A DNA stretch of 64,000 nucleotides from SKLM01 sp964575455. Its GTDB lineage: Bacteria > Chloroflexota > Anaerolineae > B4-G1. The stretch is from contig CAZNRX010000001.1 in assembly GCA_964575455.1 (NCBI GenBank), positions 124,001 to 188,000 on the forward strand, given 5' to 3'. The notes under the pieces are model-generated. The model was not told the origin of the DNA, did not search any database, and saw only the letters and a program-made list of their open reading frames with translations. Shown here one piece after another: positions 42,394 through 51,291 of this stretch (its first letter is position 1; every line of letters begins with the position of its first letter). The position numbers were made by a program, and so were the translations under genes.

Positions 42394-45300
42394 ACCTCCC
42401 CTCTCCCTCCACCTTCCCGAAAGCTTCCGTCGGCTTTCGGCGAGGTTGCCTGCGGCAGAGAGACGATGAAGGTGCTTCCTGCCTGCGGTGAGCTTCTGAC
42501 GGTCACGTGGCCCCCGTACACCTCCACGATTTCCCATACCAGAGCCAGTCCAATGCCCATCCCCTCGAAGCGTCGTTTGATGCTGCCATCAACCTGGTAG
42601 AATCGCTCGAAGATGCGATCCAGGTGCTCTTGCTTGATCCCGATACCTTCGTCCTTGACCGCGACACACGAGGAGCCGTCATCTTCCCAGGCCTGGAGCG
42701 TGATGGTGCCACCGTCGGGGCTGAACTTGATGGCGTTTTCGATCAAATGGGTGAAGGCCTGCGTCAGGTGCTCTCTGTTTGCCATCACCGGGGGGAGGGC
42801 ATCGGGAAGCGCCTTGTACAAGCGGACCCCCGCGCTGCACGCTCGTGCCTTGAGCTCCAGCGCCGCGTGTTCTACGGCCTCCAGCAGGCAGACCGGTCTC
42901 GACATTGGCTTCTCTCGGGATAGGCTGTCGAGCGTCGTCAGGTCCCGGGTGCGACGCTGAAGGGCGTCGATGCGCTTGCGAATGATCATCAGCGCTTCCT
43001 GCTGCTTCGCCGACAAGGACCCCAGGTCTCCGGCCATCAAGAGCTCGATGTAACCCTGTACCAGCGTGAACGGGGTTCGCAGCTCGTGGCTTACATTCTG
43101 CACCAGCTCGGTGCGCAGTCGGTCTATTTCCTTCAGCTCGTCGTAAGCCTGGCTCAGCTTGTCCCGCTGCTCTTGCAGCCTCTGGTAGAGTCGGGCGTTC
43201 TCCAGCACGATACCAAGCTGGGCAGCGACAGCTTGGAACAGGCGCAGATCGTCTTCGTCGAATGCGTTCGTCTTGGGGCTCTCAGCGTTGAGGACCGCGA
43301 TCACGCGTCCAGCGACCCTGACCGGCACGTTCAGTTCCGAGAGCACCTCGGGCGCTCCCTCGAAATAGCCTGGCGTCTCGCGCACGTCGTCGATGATCTG
43401 GGCTTCTCCGGTCAGGTAGGCCCGCCCCGCCACACTCCGATCCAGCGGTATCCTCACCTTGGTCATCTCCGGCGCATAGCCGATCTGAGAGGGATGCAGC
43501 TTGAGGGCCGTGGCGTGGTGCCTGCCATCTGCGGAGGATGCCTCTTGGTGGCCGAACACCTCCGATTCCAAATCCGGAAGGGCAAACGAGAGGTGCTCGA
43601 TGCCGAGCATGTGATGTAGCGCGTCGATGGTTCGTTCCAGCACCTTGTCGAAATCGAGCGTGATGGCTCCGGCTTGCATCACCTGCTGCAGCAAGCGCAT
43701 CTCCCTCAGCCGCCGCTTAAGCTCTTCGAACAGCCGGGCCTTTTCCACCGCGATAGCAACTTGGTTGGAGATGCCGGAGAAGATGCGGCGGTGCTCCTCG
43801 TCGAAGGCGTGGGGCTCATACGATTGCGCGGAGATGACACCGATCAGCTCATCTCTGGCCAGGAGTGGCAGAACCATCAGAGATCGCGTCGGCGTGCCTC
43901 GGGCGATGCCTTCCACAGGCAAGGTCTCCTGGTCCCGCTCCCAGTCGTCGATCCATAGCGGCTCCTTGTTGCGCACCACCCATCCCGCAAATCCCCCGTC
44001 CTCTTCAAGATCCAGCGCGACGGGGTCCAGACGGCGTCCTCGGTCGACGATGAGCGAGATGTAGAGCTTTCCGTTTCCAGATGACCCGGCGATATCGCCC
44101 GTTGACGTATCTTGGTAGAGCCCGATGTAGAACGTGGTGATGTCCATCAGTCTGCTCAACTGCTCATAGACCCGTTCCAACACCTCGTCCAGGCTGAGTG
44201 TCGAGTTGATGGCCAGGTCGATGTTGCGGAGCGCAGTGAGCACCTCGACGTGGTGCTGCTCCTCCTCATGCAGGCGAGCGTTCTGCAGGGCGATGGCTAT
44301 CTGCTCTGCCAGCGTGGATGCTGTGGCGACATCCAGCTCGTCGAAGCGTCTCCTCTCTTGGCACTGCAGATCAAGCACCCCGATGACCTCGCTTTCAATC
44401 CTGAGAGGCAATGCCAGCTCTGACCCGGCCTGATACCTGTCCGGGAAGGGGGCGAAGTACCTCTCCTCCTGGCGAGCATCGTTGCTTGCCAGACACTGGC
44501 CGTGGCGCGCAACCCAACCGATGATGCCCTGGTCCAGCGGCTGGCGGTAGTCGTCCGGCACCGCGTCTGCTCCGATCCCCGCCTTGCCTCCGATGATCAA
44601 GTCCCCGGCCTTCGCATCCATCAGCATGATAATCACGCTGTCGTAGCGAAAGTGTTCATGGATGGTCTCGGCCACGGCCGGAAGCAGGCGCTCAGGCTCG
44701 AGGATGGTGTTGGCCTGCCGGGCCACCAGGCTGAGCAGGGCGCCGTACCTGGCCTGACGACGGGCCTGCTGGTAGAGCCTGGCGTTCTCGATTGCGAGCG
44801 TCGCCTGCGCAGCGACCCACGTAGCCACGTCGATCTGTCTGGCCGTGAAACGGCGTCCCTCCTCGACGTGATCCAGCGCCATCAGGCCCACGACCCACTT
44901 CTTGCTGATCAGGGGAACGAGGAGCACGCTCTTGATGCCGAAGGGCTCGATCAGGCGCTTGGGCAGCGACGAGGCCTCCGCATCGGCGATGAACAACGGG
45001 CTCTGCTCGCGAATCACCCGCTGCGCCTCTGGGATCTCAGTCAGCGGCACAGGATAGCTTGCTTCCCTGAACAAGCGCCACATCTCATGGTCCTTGTGGC
45101 CGTTGCTGAACGCGGACATAGCCGGTCTCGACATCTCTCCATCGTCGCCGATCAAGACGATGGTGCAGCGATGCGCCCCACAGACGTCGGCCGCGAGCTG
45201 GCTCACCCGTTTCAGCACCTGGGTCATGTCCAGCGTCGCGGACACCTCGCGTCCGATCTCGACCAGTGTCCTCAGTTCCTTGTTGCTCTCCTCAAGATCA

Positions 45301-45671
45301 GCGGTGCGCGGCCAGTAGGTCGAGGGGCGATCTCGCTCGGGCACCGTCGCTGCACTTGGTTGTGCGGCATCTCCTTCCACGCCTTCCTGGTAGGCCCGCT
45401 TATCCGCTCTCAGGCGCTGTACCTCGTCCAACAGGCTCGAATCCAGCGGTTCTAGTTCATCTGCAGGCAGCAGGCTGGCGTCGACCACCACCACGTCCGG
45501 TGAGGCCGTGGCCTCGCAGGCGTGCTTGGTCAGCATCTCATCGACCTCGTTGAGGTCGGCCACAGCGTAGACTGTATGTCCGCTCTGCTCCAGCAGCGCC
45601 TGGAGCGCCTCGCGGACGCTCGGCTCGTCGGCTGCAATCAGGATCTTGATCACGTCAGCTTTTGGTGACAT
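42390..45671 (-). CDS. Large multi-GAF histidine kinase with N-terminal receiver-like domain
   Basis: The 1093-residue soluble protein has a receiver-like domain first (about 8-75, ILIAADEPSVREALQALLEQ, DVVVVDASLLP). Four GAF-type domains follow at roughly 140-300, 310-470, 480-650 and 665-840; each has recognisable middles such as IGWVARHGQCLASNDAR, FAGWVVRNKEPLWIDDW and AGRAYLTGEAQIIDD. The HisKA domain has its histidine near 861 (HELRTPFTLVQGYIELL) and the HATPase_c domain follows (LIENAIKFSPDGG, KDEGIGIKQE, GMGIGLALV). Such proteins usually sense small ligands or redox state. It overlaps the downstream nucleoside kinase by 4 bases. Confidence 0.9.
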   Translation of the reverse strand: MSPKADVIKILIAADEPSVREALQALLEQSGHTVYAVADLNEVDEMLTKHACEATASPDVVVVDASLLPADELEPLDSSLLDEVQRLRADKRAYQEGVEGDAAQPSAATVPERDRPSTYWPRTADLEESNKELRTLVEIGREVSATLDMTQVLKRVSQLAADVCGAHRCTIVLIGDDGEMSRPAMSAFSNGHKDHEMWRLFREASYPVPLTEIPEAQRVIREQSPLFIADAEASSLPKRLIEPFGIKSVLLVPLISKKWVVGLMALDHVEEGRRFTARQIDVATWVAAQATLAIENARLYQQARRQARYGALLSLVARQANTILEPERLLPAVAETIHEHFRYDSVIIMLMDAKAGDLIIGGKAGIGADAVPDDYRQPLDQGIIGWVARHGQCLASNDARQEERYFAPFPDRYQAGSELALPLRIESEVIGVLDLQCQERRRFDELDVATASTLAEQIAIALQNARLHEEEQHHVEVLTALRNIDLAINSTLSLDEVLERVYEQLSRLMDITTFYIGLYQDTSTGDIAGSSGNGKLYISLIVDRGRRLDPVALDLEEDGGFAGWVVRNKEPLWIDDWERDQETLPVEGIARGTPTRSLMVLPLLARDELIGVISAQSYEPHAFDEEHRRIFSGISNQVAIAVEKARLFEELKRRLREMRLLQQVMQAGAITLDFDKVLERTIDALHHMLGIEHLSFALPDLESEVFGHQEASSADGRHHATALKLHPSQIGYAPEMTKVRIPLDRSVAGRAYLTGEAQIIDDVRETPGYFEGAPEVLSELNVPVRVAGRVIAVLNAESPKTNAFDEDDLRLFQAVAAQLGIVLENARLYQRLQEQRDKLSQAYDELKEIDRLRTELVQNVSHELRTPFTLVQGYIELLMAGDLGSLSAKQQEALMIIRKRIDALQRRTRDLTTLDSLSREKPMSRPVCLLEAVEHAALELKARACSAGVRLYKALPDALPPVMANREHLTQAFTHLIENAIKFSPDGGTITLQAWEDDGSSCVAVKDEGIGIKQEHLDRIFERFYQVDGSIKRRFEGMGIGLALVWEIVEVYGGHVTVRSSPQAGSTFIVSLPQATSPKADGSFREGGGRGEV

Positions 45672-45680
45672 CTTCCGTTA

Positions 45681-45728
45681 GATACGAAGAGCGCGAAACA
45701 CGGAGGCACGAATCATGAAGGCCTCGAA
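45681..45728 (+). repeat. cacgaag-type repeat between large kinase and nucleoside kinase genes
   Basis: Units GATACGAAGAG, CGCGAAACA, GGCACGAATC and ATGAAGG fill the 41-base gap and run into the 3' end of the nucleoside kinase frame. The purine-rich strand is the plus strand, opposite to the genes. Confidence 0.5.
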
Positions 45729-46687
45729 TCGTAGGGGGGCGAGGGCTCTACCCCGATCGAATCCGCCAATTCCTTCAGCTGTGCCATGGCTTGTTGCAGC
45801 GTCGCTTTCATCTGGGAGGCCCGCACCTCAGAACGCTCCGCTCCCTGCTGGGCGAGGAATGCCCCTACGCGGCCCAGGGCCTCATTCGCCGCCAGAAACT
45901 CGCCCAGGCCCGGGGGACCGACCTGTCCTGGCTGCAATTGATAGGCCGCTCGCTGCGGGACATCCCACATCTGCGCCTCGCCTGCCGAGTGCGGGCTCGA
46001 CCACCCGCTTGCCACAGATTCTCCCAACTGTGGCAGCGACTGCTGATAGGCGCCGATCCCCAATGACCTCCTGACCTTCTCCTCGACGAACGCAAGAGCG
46101 CTGTTATCCCGGACGTAGTTCAAGTCGTTGGTGTCGATGACCAGCAGAGCCTTCGTGCCCTTCGCGTCCCTTTTCGCGCCTTTCGTGTTCTTGCTGGCGA
46201 AGTGGGCCTCGTAAGCCTCTCTCACCATAGCGATATAGTCGCGATCCATCTCCCGCTCGTATGGGCGGTCGCGCGCCGCGATGCGCGCCATCAGCGTGTC
46301 TGTGTCGGCCTTGAGATAGATCACCAGATCGGGAACGGCGATGCGATCCGCGAGCAGAGCATATAGCCTTCGGTACATCTCTAGCTCATCGCCCTCCAGG
46401 TTCAGACGGGCGAAGAGGGCGTCCTTGCCGAACGTGTAGTCGCCAATCAGGGGTTTGTTCGCCGTCAGCGACGGTATCTCCTGTTGCTGGCGGTAGCGGC
46501 TCAGGAGGAAGAACAACTGCGTCTGGAAGGCGTAGCGGGCGCGATCGCCGTAGAAGCTTGAGAGGAATGGGTTCTCCTCAAAGGCCTCCAAAAGTAGCTC
46601 TGCCTCGAAGCGCGGCTGCAGGAGGCGGGCCAGCGTCGTCTTGCCCACTCCGATCGGCCCTTCGATGGCCAGGAAAAAGGGTCTCAT
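45713..46687 (-). CDS. Deoxynucleoside kinase with C-terminal extension
   Basis: The 324-residue product has a full deoxynucleoside kinase domain (residues 1-215): P-loop LAIEGPIGVGKTTLARLL, EAFEENPFLSSFYGDRARYA, GDYTFGKDALFARLNL and the lid RIAARDRPYEREMD. About 105 extra residues follow, rich in Gln, Ala and Gly with no recognised fold. Residues 166-179 (KNTKGAKRDAKGTK) are coded by a cacgaag-type repeat lying inside the kinase domain, between two helices. It shares the fold and operon with the copy at 41752. The two probably differ in substrate, for example purine and pyrimidine deoxynucleosides. It overlaps the phosphohexomutase gene by 4 bases. Confidence 0.9.
   Translation of the reverse strand: MRPFFLAIEGPIGVGKTTLARLLQPRFEAELLLEAFEENPFLSSFYGDRARYAFQTQLFFLLSRYRQQQEIPSLTANKPLIGDYTFGKDALFARLNLEGDELEMYRRLYALLADRIAVPDLVIYLKADTDTLMARIAARDRPYEREMDRDYIAMVREAYEAHFASKNTKGAKRDAKGTKALLVIDTNDLNYVRDNSALAFVEEKVRRSLGIGAYQQSLPQLGESVASGWSSPHSAGEAQMWDVPQRAAYQLQPGQVGPPGLGEFLAANEALGRVGAFLAQQGAERSEVRASQMKATLQQAMAQLKELADSIGVEPSPPYDSRPS
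46151..46192 (-). repeat. cacgaag-type repeat in frame inside a nucleoside kinase gene
   Basis: On the minus strand the bases read AACACGAAAGG, CGCGAAAAGG, GACGCGAAGGG, CACGAAGG. The 42-base stretch is a multiple of three and encodes KNTKGAKRDAKGTK without breaking the frame. This is the only array of the family found well inside a gene here. Confidence 0.7.
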
Positions 46688-48102
46688 GCTACCCGCTCAC
46701 CGTAGGAAAGAAGCGTATCCACCATCCCTGAGTCCCGCCCCTCGGCGTAGACCCGCAGCACCGGCTCGGTGCCCGATGGGCGAATCAGGAGCCACGAGTC
46801 GTCGGCCAACAGATACTTGACGCCGTCCAGCGTGTTCACGTCGATGACCGTCTCTCCGGCCAGAGCGTCGGGCGCCTCGTTCAGCAGTCGCTCCACCATC
46901 TTCCGCTTGGTGACTGGCGTGCGCAGGGGCATGTCGCGGCGCGCGTAGCAAGCCGGCCCGACATCGCTCTGGACGGACGCCACCAGCTCGTGCAGGGGGC
47001 ACTCCGCGCTCGCCACAATCTCCAGGAGCAGGAGGCCCATCAGCACCCCGTCGCCCTCCGGAATGTGGCCCTTGATGCTCAGGCCGCCGGATTCCTCGCC
47101 GCCGATCAGGACATCGTCGTTCAAAATCTGGTCGGCGATGTGATTGAATCCCACCGGCGTCTCCACCAACGGCAGGTCGTACTGCGCGGCCAGGCGATCC
47201 ACCATGCGAGTGGTGGAGATGCTCTTGACCACCGTGCCGCGCCAGCCTCGTTCCTCGACCAGGTGCCGCAGCGCCAGGCAGAAGATGTGATGGGGGTCGA
47301 CGAAGTTCCCCAGCCCGTCCATAGCGCCGAGCCGGTCGCCATCCCCGTCCGTGGCCAGCCCAATGTCGGCGTGGTGGGCCTGGATGGCTGCCGCAAGGGC
47401 GCTCAGGTAGTGTCCTACCGGTTCCGGGTGGATGCCTCCAAAACCGGGGTTCATCTCGCCGCGGATCTCCACCACGCGGCAGCGCGTGCGGGCGAGCATA
47501 TCCGCGATGCACTTCCGGCCCGATCCGAACATGGCGTCGGCGACCACGCGCAGCTCGCTGGCGGAGATCAGATCGAGGTCGACCAGGCCGCCCAGGTGCT
47601 CGTAGTAGGCCCAGGCGGGGTCAAAGCGCTGGATGAGGTCCTGGTCGATGGCGGTCTCGTAGTCCATTACGTTGGGCCAGCGGGCGCGCTCCTGGTTGCG
47701 GTTCAGATAGGCCTCGACGTGCTCCGCCTGTTCCGGCAGCGCTGCGCCGCCAAAATCGGCCTTCAGCTTCAGCCCATTGTAGCGGGGGGCGTTGTGGCTG
47801 GCGGTGATCATCACGCCGGCGGCCGCCTCCTTGTGCAGGACCGCATATGAGATGGCCGGGGAGGGCGCGTCGGCCCGGGTCAAGTGGGCGACGACCCCGT
47901 TGCCAGCCAGCACGCGGGCCACCTCGGCGGCGTAGCGGTCGGAGAGGAAGCGGGTGTCGAACCCGATCACCACCTCCGGCCTGGCGCTCGCTTCCTCCAG
48001 GACGTAGTCGGCGATGGCCTGAGCGACCAGGCGCAGGTTGGCGAAGGTGAACGTGTCCGATATGACGGCGCGCCAGCCGTCCGTTCCGAATCTGATCGTC
48101 AA
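46684..48102 (-). CDS. Phosphoglucomutase/phosphomannomutase family protein
   Basis: The 472-residue alpha-D-phosphohexomutase moves phosphate between C1 and C6 of hexose phosphates. The four family signatures are visible: the N-terminal IRFGTDGWRAVI, the phosphoserine loop TASHNAPRYNG (serine near 103), the magnesium loop ATDGDGDRLG near 252, the sugar-binding GGEESGGLSIKGHIPEGDG near 330, and the phosphate-binding RPSGTEPVLRVY near 445. Substrate (glucose, mannose or glucosamine phosphate) cannot be settled. It is the first gene after the strong promoter at 48225-48253 and overlaps the next gene by 4 bases. Confidence 0.93.
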   Translation of the reverse strand: MTIRFGTDGWRAVISDTFTFANLRLVAQAIADYVLEEASARPEVVIGFDTRFLSDRYAAEVARVLAGNGVVAHLTRADAPSPAISYAVLHKEAAAGVMITASHNAPRYNGLKLKADFGGAALPEQAEHVEAYLNRNQERARWPNVMDYETAIDQDLIQRFDPAWAYYEHLGGLVDLDLISASELRVVADAMFGSGRKCIADMLARTRCRVVEIRGEMNPGFGGIHPEPVGHYLSALAAAIQAHHADIGLATDGDGDRLGAMDGLGNFVDPHHIFCLALRHLVEERGWRGTVVKSISTTRMVDRLAAQYDLPLVETPVGFNHIADQILNDDVLIGGEESGGLSIKGHIPEGDGVLMGLLLLEIVASAECPLHELVASVQSDVGPACYARRDMPLRTPVTKRKMVERLLNEAPDALAGETVIDVNTLDGVKYLLADDSWLLIRPSGTEPVLRVYAEGRDSGMVDTLLSYGERVA

Positions 48103-48224
48103 AGCAAACTCCTTTCGTCAGCCAGGTTTGCAGGCTGCAGACGCTCGGGGTGGATTGTCGTAAGCAGTGACCACATCTGCCCCTCCGGATCCGCGACCCG
48201 GAGCGTGCACCAGCACTGTATCTG

Positions 48225-48253
48225 ATTATAGTCCCAGAGAGGCCTCATGTCAA
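48225..48253 (-). promoter_or_regulatory. Consensus sigma-A promoter for the phosphohexomutase-kinase gene string
   Basis: On the minus strand TTGACA (48253-48248) and TATAAT (48230-48225) are both perfect and 17 bases apart. Transcription would start near 48218, giving a leader of about 115 bases before the ATG at 48102. This is the best promoter in the window. Confidence 0.8.
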
Positions 48254-48268
48254 AGCTCAAATCGCCCC

Positions 48269-49690
48269 CTAGGCATCGAAGTAGAGCTCCATCTCGTAGG
48301 GATGGGGGCGGTTACGGACCTGATAATACTCCTCGTCCATCTTGAACGCGGTCCACCGCTTGATGAGATCCTCTGTGAAGACCTCATCGACCAGCAGGAA
48401 GTCGTGGTCCTCCTCCAGCGCCTCCAGTGACTCCTTCAGGGAGCTGGGCAGCGGCTTGATCTCCGCTCGTCTCCTTTCCGACCACGAGAAGATGTCCGCA
48501 TCGATTGGCCCAAAGCCCGCCTCGCTCGGGTCAATCTGGCGGCGCACCCCGTCCAGGCCCGCCAGGAGCTGCCCCGCCAGCGTCAGGTAGACGTTGCACG
48601 TGGCGTCTGGGGGACGGAACTCGATGCGCGCCTCGTCAGGCTGCGTGGCGTAGCGCGGGATGCGCACCGCGGCGCTCCGGTTGCCGATGGAGAAGAACGC
48701 GTTGACCGGCGCCTCGTAGCCGGGCACCAGCCGCCGGTAGGAGTTTGTGCTCGGGCTCGTCAGGCCCAGCAGTGCAGGGCCGTGGTGGAGCAGCCCGCCG
48801 ATGTAGTAGAGGGCCGTCTCGCTCATCAGCCCGTAGCCATCCGGATCGTAGAAGACGTTATGGCCGTCCTTGAACAGGTGCTGATGAAAGTGCATGCCGG
48901 AGCCCGCCTCGCCGTAGATCGGCTTGGGCATGAACGTGGCCGTCTGGCCGTGGTGGTGCGCCGTCATCTTCGTGACGTACTTGACGATCATGGTGGCGTC
49001 GCCAGCCTGCAGGAGGCCCATCAGCGGCGTCTCGATCTCGCACTGTCCCGGCCCGCCTACCTCGTGATGGTGGTACTTCACCGGGACGCCCATCGACTGC
49101 AGCTGGAGGCTCATCTCGCTGCGCACGTTGTGGAGTGCATCCTTGGGGGGTATGGCGTGATAACCGCCGTGCAGCGGGATGTAGTGCCCGTGGCCCGCCA
49201 CGCCGCTGCGCCACGTGGCCTCGCTCGACTCGACCCTGTAGCCTGCGCGGTTCATCTCATTCTCGTAGGCCACTGTGTCGAAGACGTAGAACTCAAACTC
49301 CGGCCCCCACAGGCTGCGGTCGGCGATGCCGCTCTCCACCAGGTGCTTCTCCGCGCGGCGGGCCACGTTGCGCGGATCGTTGTCGAAGATCGCCTTCGTG
49401 TCTGCCTCCAACGTCGTACAGATGAAGCTGACCGTCGGCGCGTCGCAGAAGGGGTCTGCGAACCCGGTGGAGAGGTCCGGCACCAGAACCATGTCGCCGG
49501 CCTTGACGGACTTGAGACCGACCGCGGACCCGTCGAACCCCACTCCAGCCTCCATCAGCGCCGGCGTGAAACGTTCTCTCGGCACCGTGAGGTGGTGCCA
49601 GCGCCCCCACAGATCCGTGAACTTGAGATCGACCATCTGGATATCATTCGTCTCCACGTAGTTCCGAGCCTCTTCAAATGAACTGAACAT
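48269..49690 (-). CDS. glnA: Glutamine synthetase, type I
   Basis: The 473-residue enzyme makes glutamine from glutamate, ammonia and ATP. It has VDLKFTDLWGRWHHLTVP, GVGFDGSAVGL, GPEFEFYVFD, KYHHHEVGGPGQCEIE, the ATP-site MPKPIYGEAGSGMHFHQHLF, the NRSAAVRIP loop and EFRPPDATCNVYL. The C-terminal part has DADIFSWSE where adenylylated type I-beta enzymes have the NLY-D/H-LP tyrosine, so the tyrosine regulated by GlnE appears absent. ATG 49690 is chosen, with AAAAGGGGG upstream; the frame is open to 49741. It stands alone between the promoter region of the kinase string and the GT4 gene. Confidence 0.95.
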   Translation of the reverse strand: MFSSFEEARNYVETNDIQMVDLKFTDLWGRWHHLTVPRERFTPALMEAGVGFDGSAVGLKSVKAGDMVLVPDLSTGFADPFCDAPTVSFICTTLEADTKAIFDNDPRNVARRAEKHLVESGIADRSLWGPEFEFYVFDTVAYENEMNRAGYRVESSEATWRSGVAGHGHYIPLHGGYHAIPPKDALHNVRSEMSLQLQSMGVPVKYHHHEVGGPGQCEIETPLMGLLQAGDATMIVKYVTKMTAHHHGQTATFMPKPIYGEAGSGMHFHQHLFKDGHNVFYDPDGYGLMSETALYYIGGLLHHGPALLGLTSPSTNSYRRLVPGYEAPVNAFFSIGNRSAAVRIPRYATQPDEARIEFRPPDATCNVYLTLAGQLLAGLDGVRRQIDPSEAGFGPIDADIFSWSERRRAEIKPLPSSLKESLEALEEDHDFLLVDEVFTEDLIKRWTAFKMDEEYYQVRNRPHPYEMELYFDA

Positions 49691-49699
49691 CTCTGCCCC

Positions 49700-49725
49700 C
49701 TTTTCGTGCCCGTCATTTCGTGGGT
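49700..49725 (-). repeat. cacgaag-type repeat upstream of glnA
   Basis: On the minus strand CCACGAAATG and GGGCACGAAAAG are two units of the family, directly upstream of the glnA ribosome binding site. Confidence 0.45.
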
Positions 49726-49807
49726 GGTCCCCCTCTTGCATGTTGTTGGCTCATTTTCGCTCATGAGGGATCGTGGGTCGACGCAGTCACCCGAGATCCC
49801 GTCCAGA

Positions 49808-49831
49808 GCGCCGGATAGCCATATCCGGCGC
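49808..49831 (-). terminator. Hairpin between GT4 gene and glnA
   Basis: GCGCCGGATA and TATCCGGCGC form a perfect 10-bp stem with a 4-base loop, 76 bases after the stop of the glycosyltransferase gene in the direction of transcription. There is no T run, but position and stability fit a terminator. Confidence 0.5.
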
Positions 49832-49889
49832 GAGCAGAGTGGCAAATGTGGCGCGCTGCAACCCAGCAACACGCTACAGGGGGACCACC

Positions 49890-49929
49890 ATTTCGTGAGC
49901 TTCGTCTCAATTCGTATCCTTCGTGTTGA
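49890..49929 (-). repeat. cacgaag-type repeat at the 3' end of the GT4 gene
   Basis: On the minus strand CAACACGAAGG, ATACGAATT, GAGACGAAG and CTCACGAAA run across the stop codon at 49907. The last residues of the protein (LNTKDTN) are written by the repeat, as at the end of murG. Confidence 0.6.
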
Positions 49930-51070
49930 GAATCTGACGATACACAGCCACGGTCCTGGCCGCTACGCTTTCCTGCGTGAACTGGCGCAGCACTCTCTCT
50001 CGTCCCCGTCTCGCCAGGCGGCGTGCGATCTCGGGTTCGTGCATCAACCGGACCAGATGGGCCTTGAGCGCTGCGACGTCGCCCTCCGGGAACACCAGAC
50101 CGGCATCCCCGATGACGTGGGGAATCTCTCCGCAGTCGGAGCCGATGACCGGAACGCCACACGCCATCGCCTCGATCAGCACCCGCCCGAACTGCTCCAC
50201 CCAGTTCGGTTGGGAGCGCGAGGGCAAGACGAGCGCGTCCAACTGCCGGTAGAACGCCGGCATGCGCAGCGACGGCAGCCACCCCTCGAATGTGACGTTG
50301 CCGGTCAACCCCAGGTGACGGGTCTGGGCCTCCAGTGCCTCCCTTTCGCTGCCGTCACCCAGGATGCGCAGGCGCCACGGCCCGGCTTCGAGCGCTGGGC
50401 CCTTCAAGTCCCCCACCGCTTCCAGCAGCAGATCGACACCCTTCTCCGGCACCAGACGGCCCACGTACCCGATGGCAAAGGGCGATCCCGGCGTGGCGCC
50501 TCGCACCGGAGACTCCTCTGAAGGCGATGAGTTGGAGGGCGTGAAGATGGTGGGATCGACCCCAAACTGGGGGATGATGGCCATCGGCCCTTCGTAGCCC
50601 TTGTCCCGCCAAACCTCCGCTGCCCCCTCGCTGCCCACGATGGCGTAGTTGGTGTTCTGGAGGTTGTAGGACTCGATCAGTCGGAAGGGCAGTGGATACC
50701 GTCGGTTGAGGTTCTGCCAGGAGAACCAGAGAGCTCGGGCGCTAGCTCGCTTGGCCATCCAGAGGGCGTGGGCCGTGCCGAGGTTGTAGGGTTCCTCATC
50801 AATGTGTACCACGTCGGGGGCGAACGACCGCAAGCGTCGCCCCAGCCGGGGGTAGATGTGGAGGTGGAAGCTGCCGCTGAACGTGATGGGCTCCACCACC
50901 AACTCGTACCCGTCTGTGTGTGCGCGTTCCAGGTGGAGCACCCGGCTGGCCTCGCGCCAGGAGGGGGGGACGGCGACCATCAGGTCGACGTCGGGAAAGC
51001 GAGCGATCTCCTCAAGCTTCCGCTGGTAGGCGCCCACCAGACAGGCCTTGGAGACCATCAGAACGCGCAT
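49907..51070 (-). CDS. Family 4 glycosyltransferase
   Basis: The 387-residue GT-B enzyme starts MRVLMVSKACLVGAYQRKLE, has VVHIDEEPYNLGTAHALWMA in the acceptor domain, and the donor domain blocks IGYVGRLVPEKGVDLLLEA and the E(x7)E motif EQFGRVLIEAMACGVPVIGS near 297. Such enzymes transfer sugar from a nucleotide donor to glycolipids, polysaccharides or small acceptors; the target is unknown. A Ser/Pro/Glu-rich insertion at about 190-207 separates the two domains. The C-terminus is written by a repeat. It has its own promoter at 51214-51241 and diverges from the hydrogenase-type operon. Confidence 0.9.
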   Translation of the reverse strand: MRVLMVSKACLVGAYQRKLEEIARFPDVDLMVAVPPSWREASRVLHLERAHTDGYELVVEPITFSGSFHLHIYPRLGRRLRSFAPDVVHIDEEPYNLGTAHALWMAKRASARALWFSWQNLNRRYPLPFRLIESYNLQNTNYAIVGSEGAAEVWRDKGYEGPMAIIPQFGVDPTIFTPSNSSPSEESPVRGATPGSPFAIGYVGRLVPEKGVDLLLEAVGDLKGPALEAGPWRLRILGDGSEREALEAQTRHLGLTGNVTFEGWLPSLRMPAFYRQLDALVLPSRSQPNWVEQFGRVLIEAMACGVPVIGSDCGEIPHVIGDAGLVFPEGDVAALKAHLVRLMHEPEIARRLARRGRERVLRQFTQESVAARTVAVYRQILNTKDTN

Positions 51071-51213
51071 AGGGGCACCTTGCTCATATCACAGCGGCAT
51101 CAGGCAGTATCTGTTGGACGGTTCTGCTTGGTCAGAGGGCCGCATATCGTGTCACAGAAAACGGAGCGCGGCCACTCTTCACCCACCCTGGTCATGCGAC
51201 GCCAGGGCCTGGC

Positions 51214-51241
51214 ATTATAGCATGCCCTGCCGGGTGAGCAA
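51214..51241 (-). promoter_or_regulatory. Extended -10 promoter for the GT4 gene
   Basis: On the minus strand TTGCTC (51241-51236), 16 bases, then TGC directly before TATAAT (51219-51214). The TGnTATAAT form is an extended -10 element, which offsets the weak -35. The leader is about 135 bases. Confidence 0.55.
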
Positions 51242-51263
51242 TCATCTGGGGCAGGCTAGCCAC

Positions 51264-51291
51264 TTGTCATAGCTAGCACATCGAGTACAAT
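51264..51291 (+). promoter_or_regulatory. Sigma-A-type promoter for the hydrogenase-type operon
   Basis: TTGTCA at 51264-51269 and TACAAT at 51286-51291 are 16 bases apart. A start near 51298 gives a leader of about 105 bases to the first gene at 51405. It is divergent from the GT4 promoter, with about 22 bases between the -35 boxes. Nothing further is seen in 51071-51404. Confidence 0.6.
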
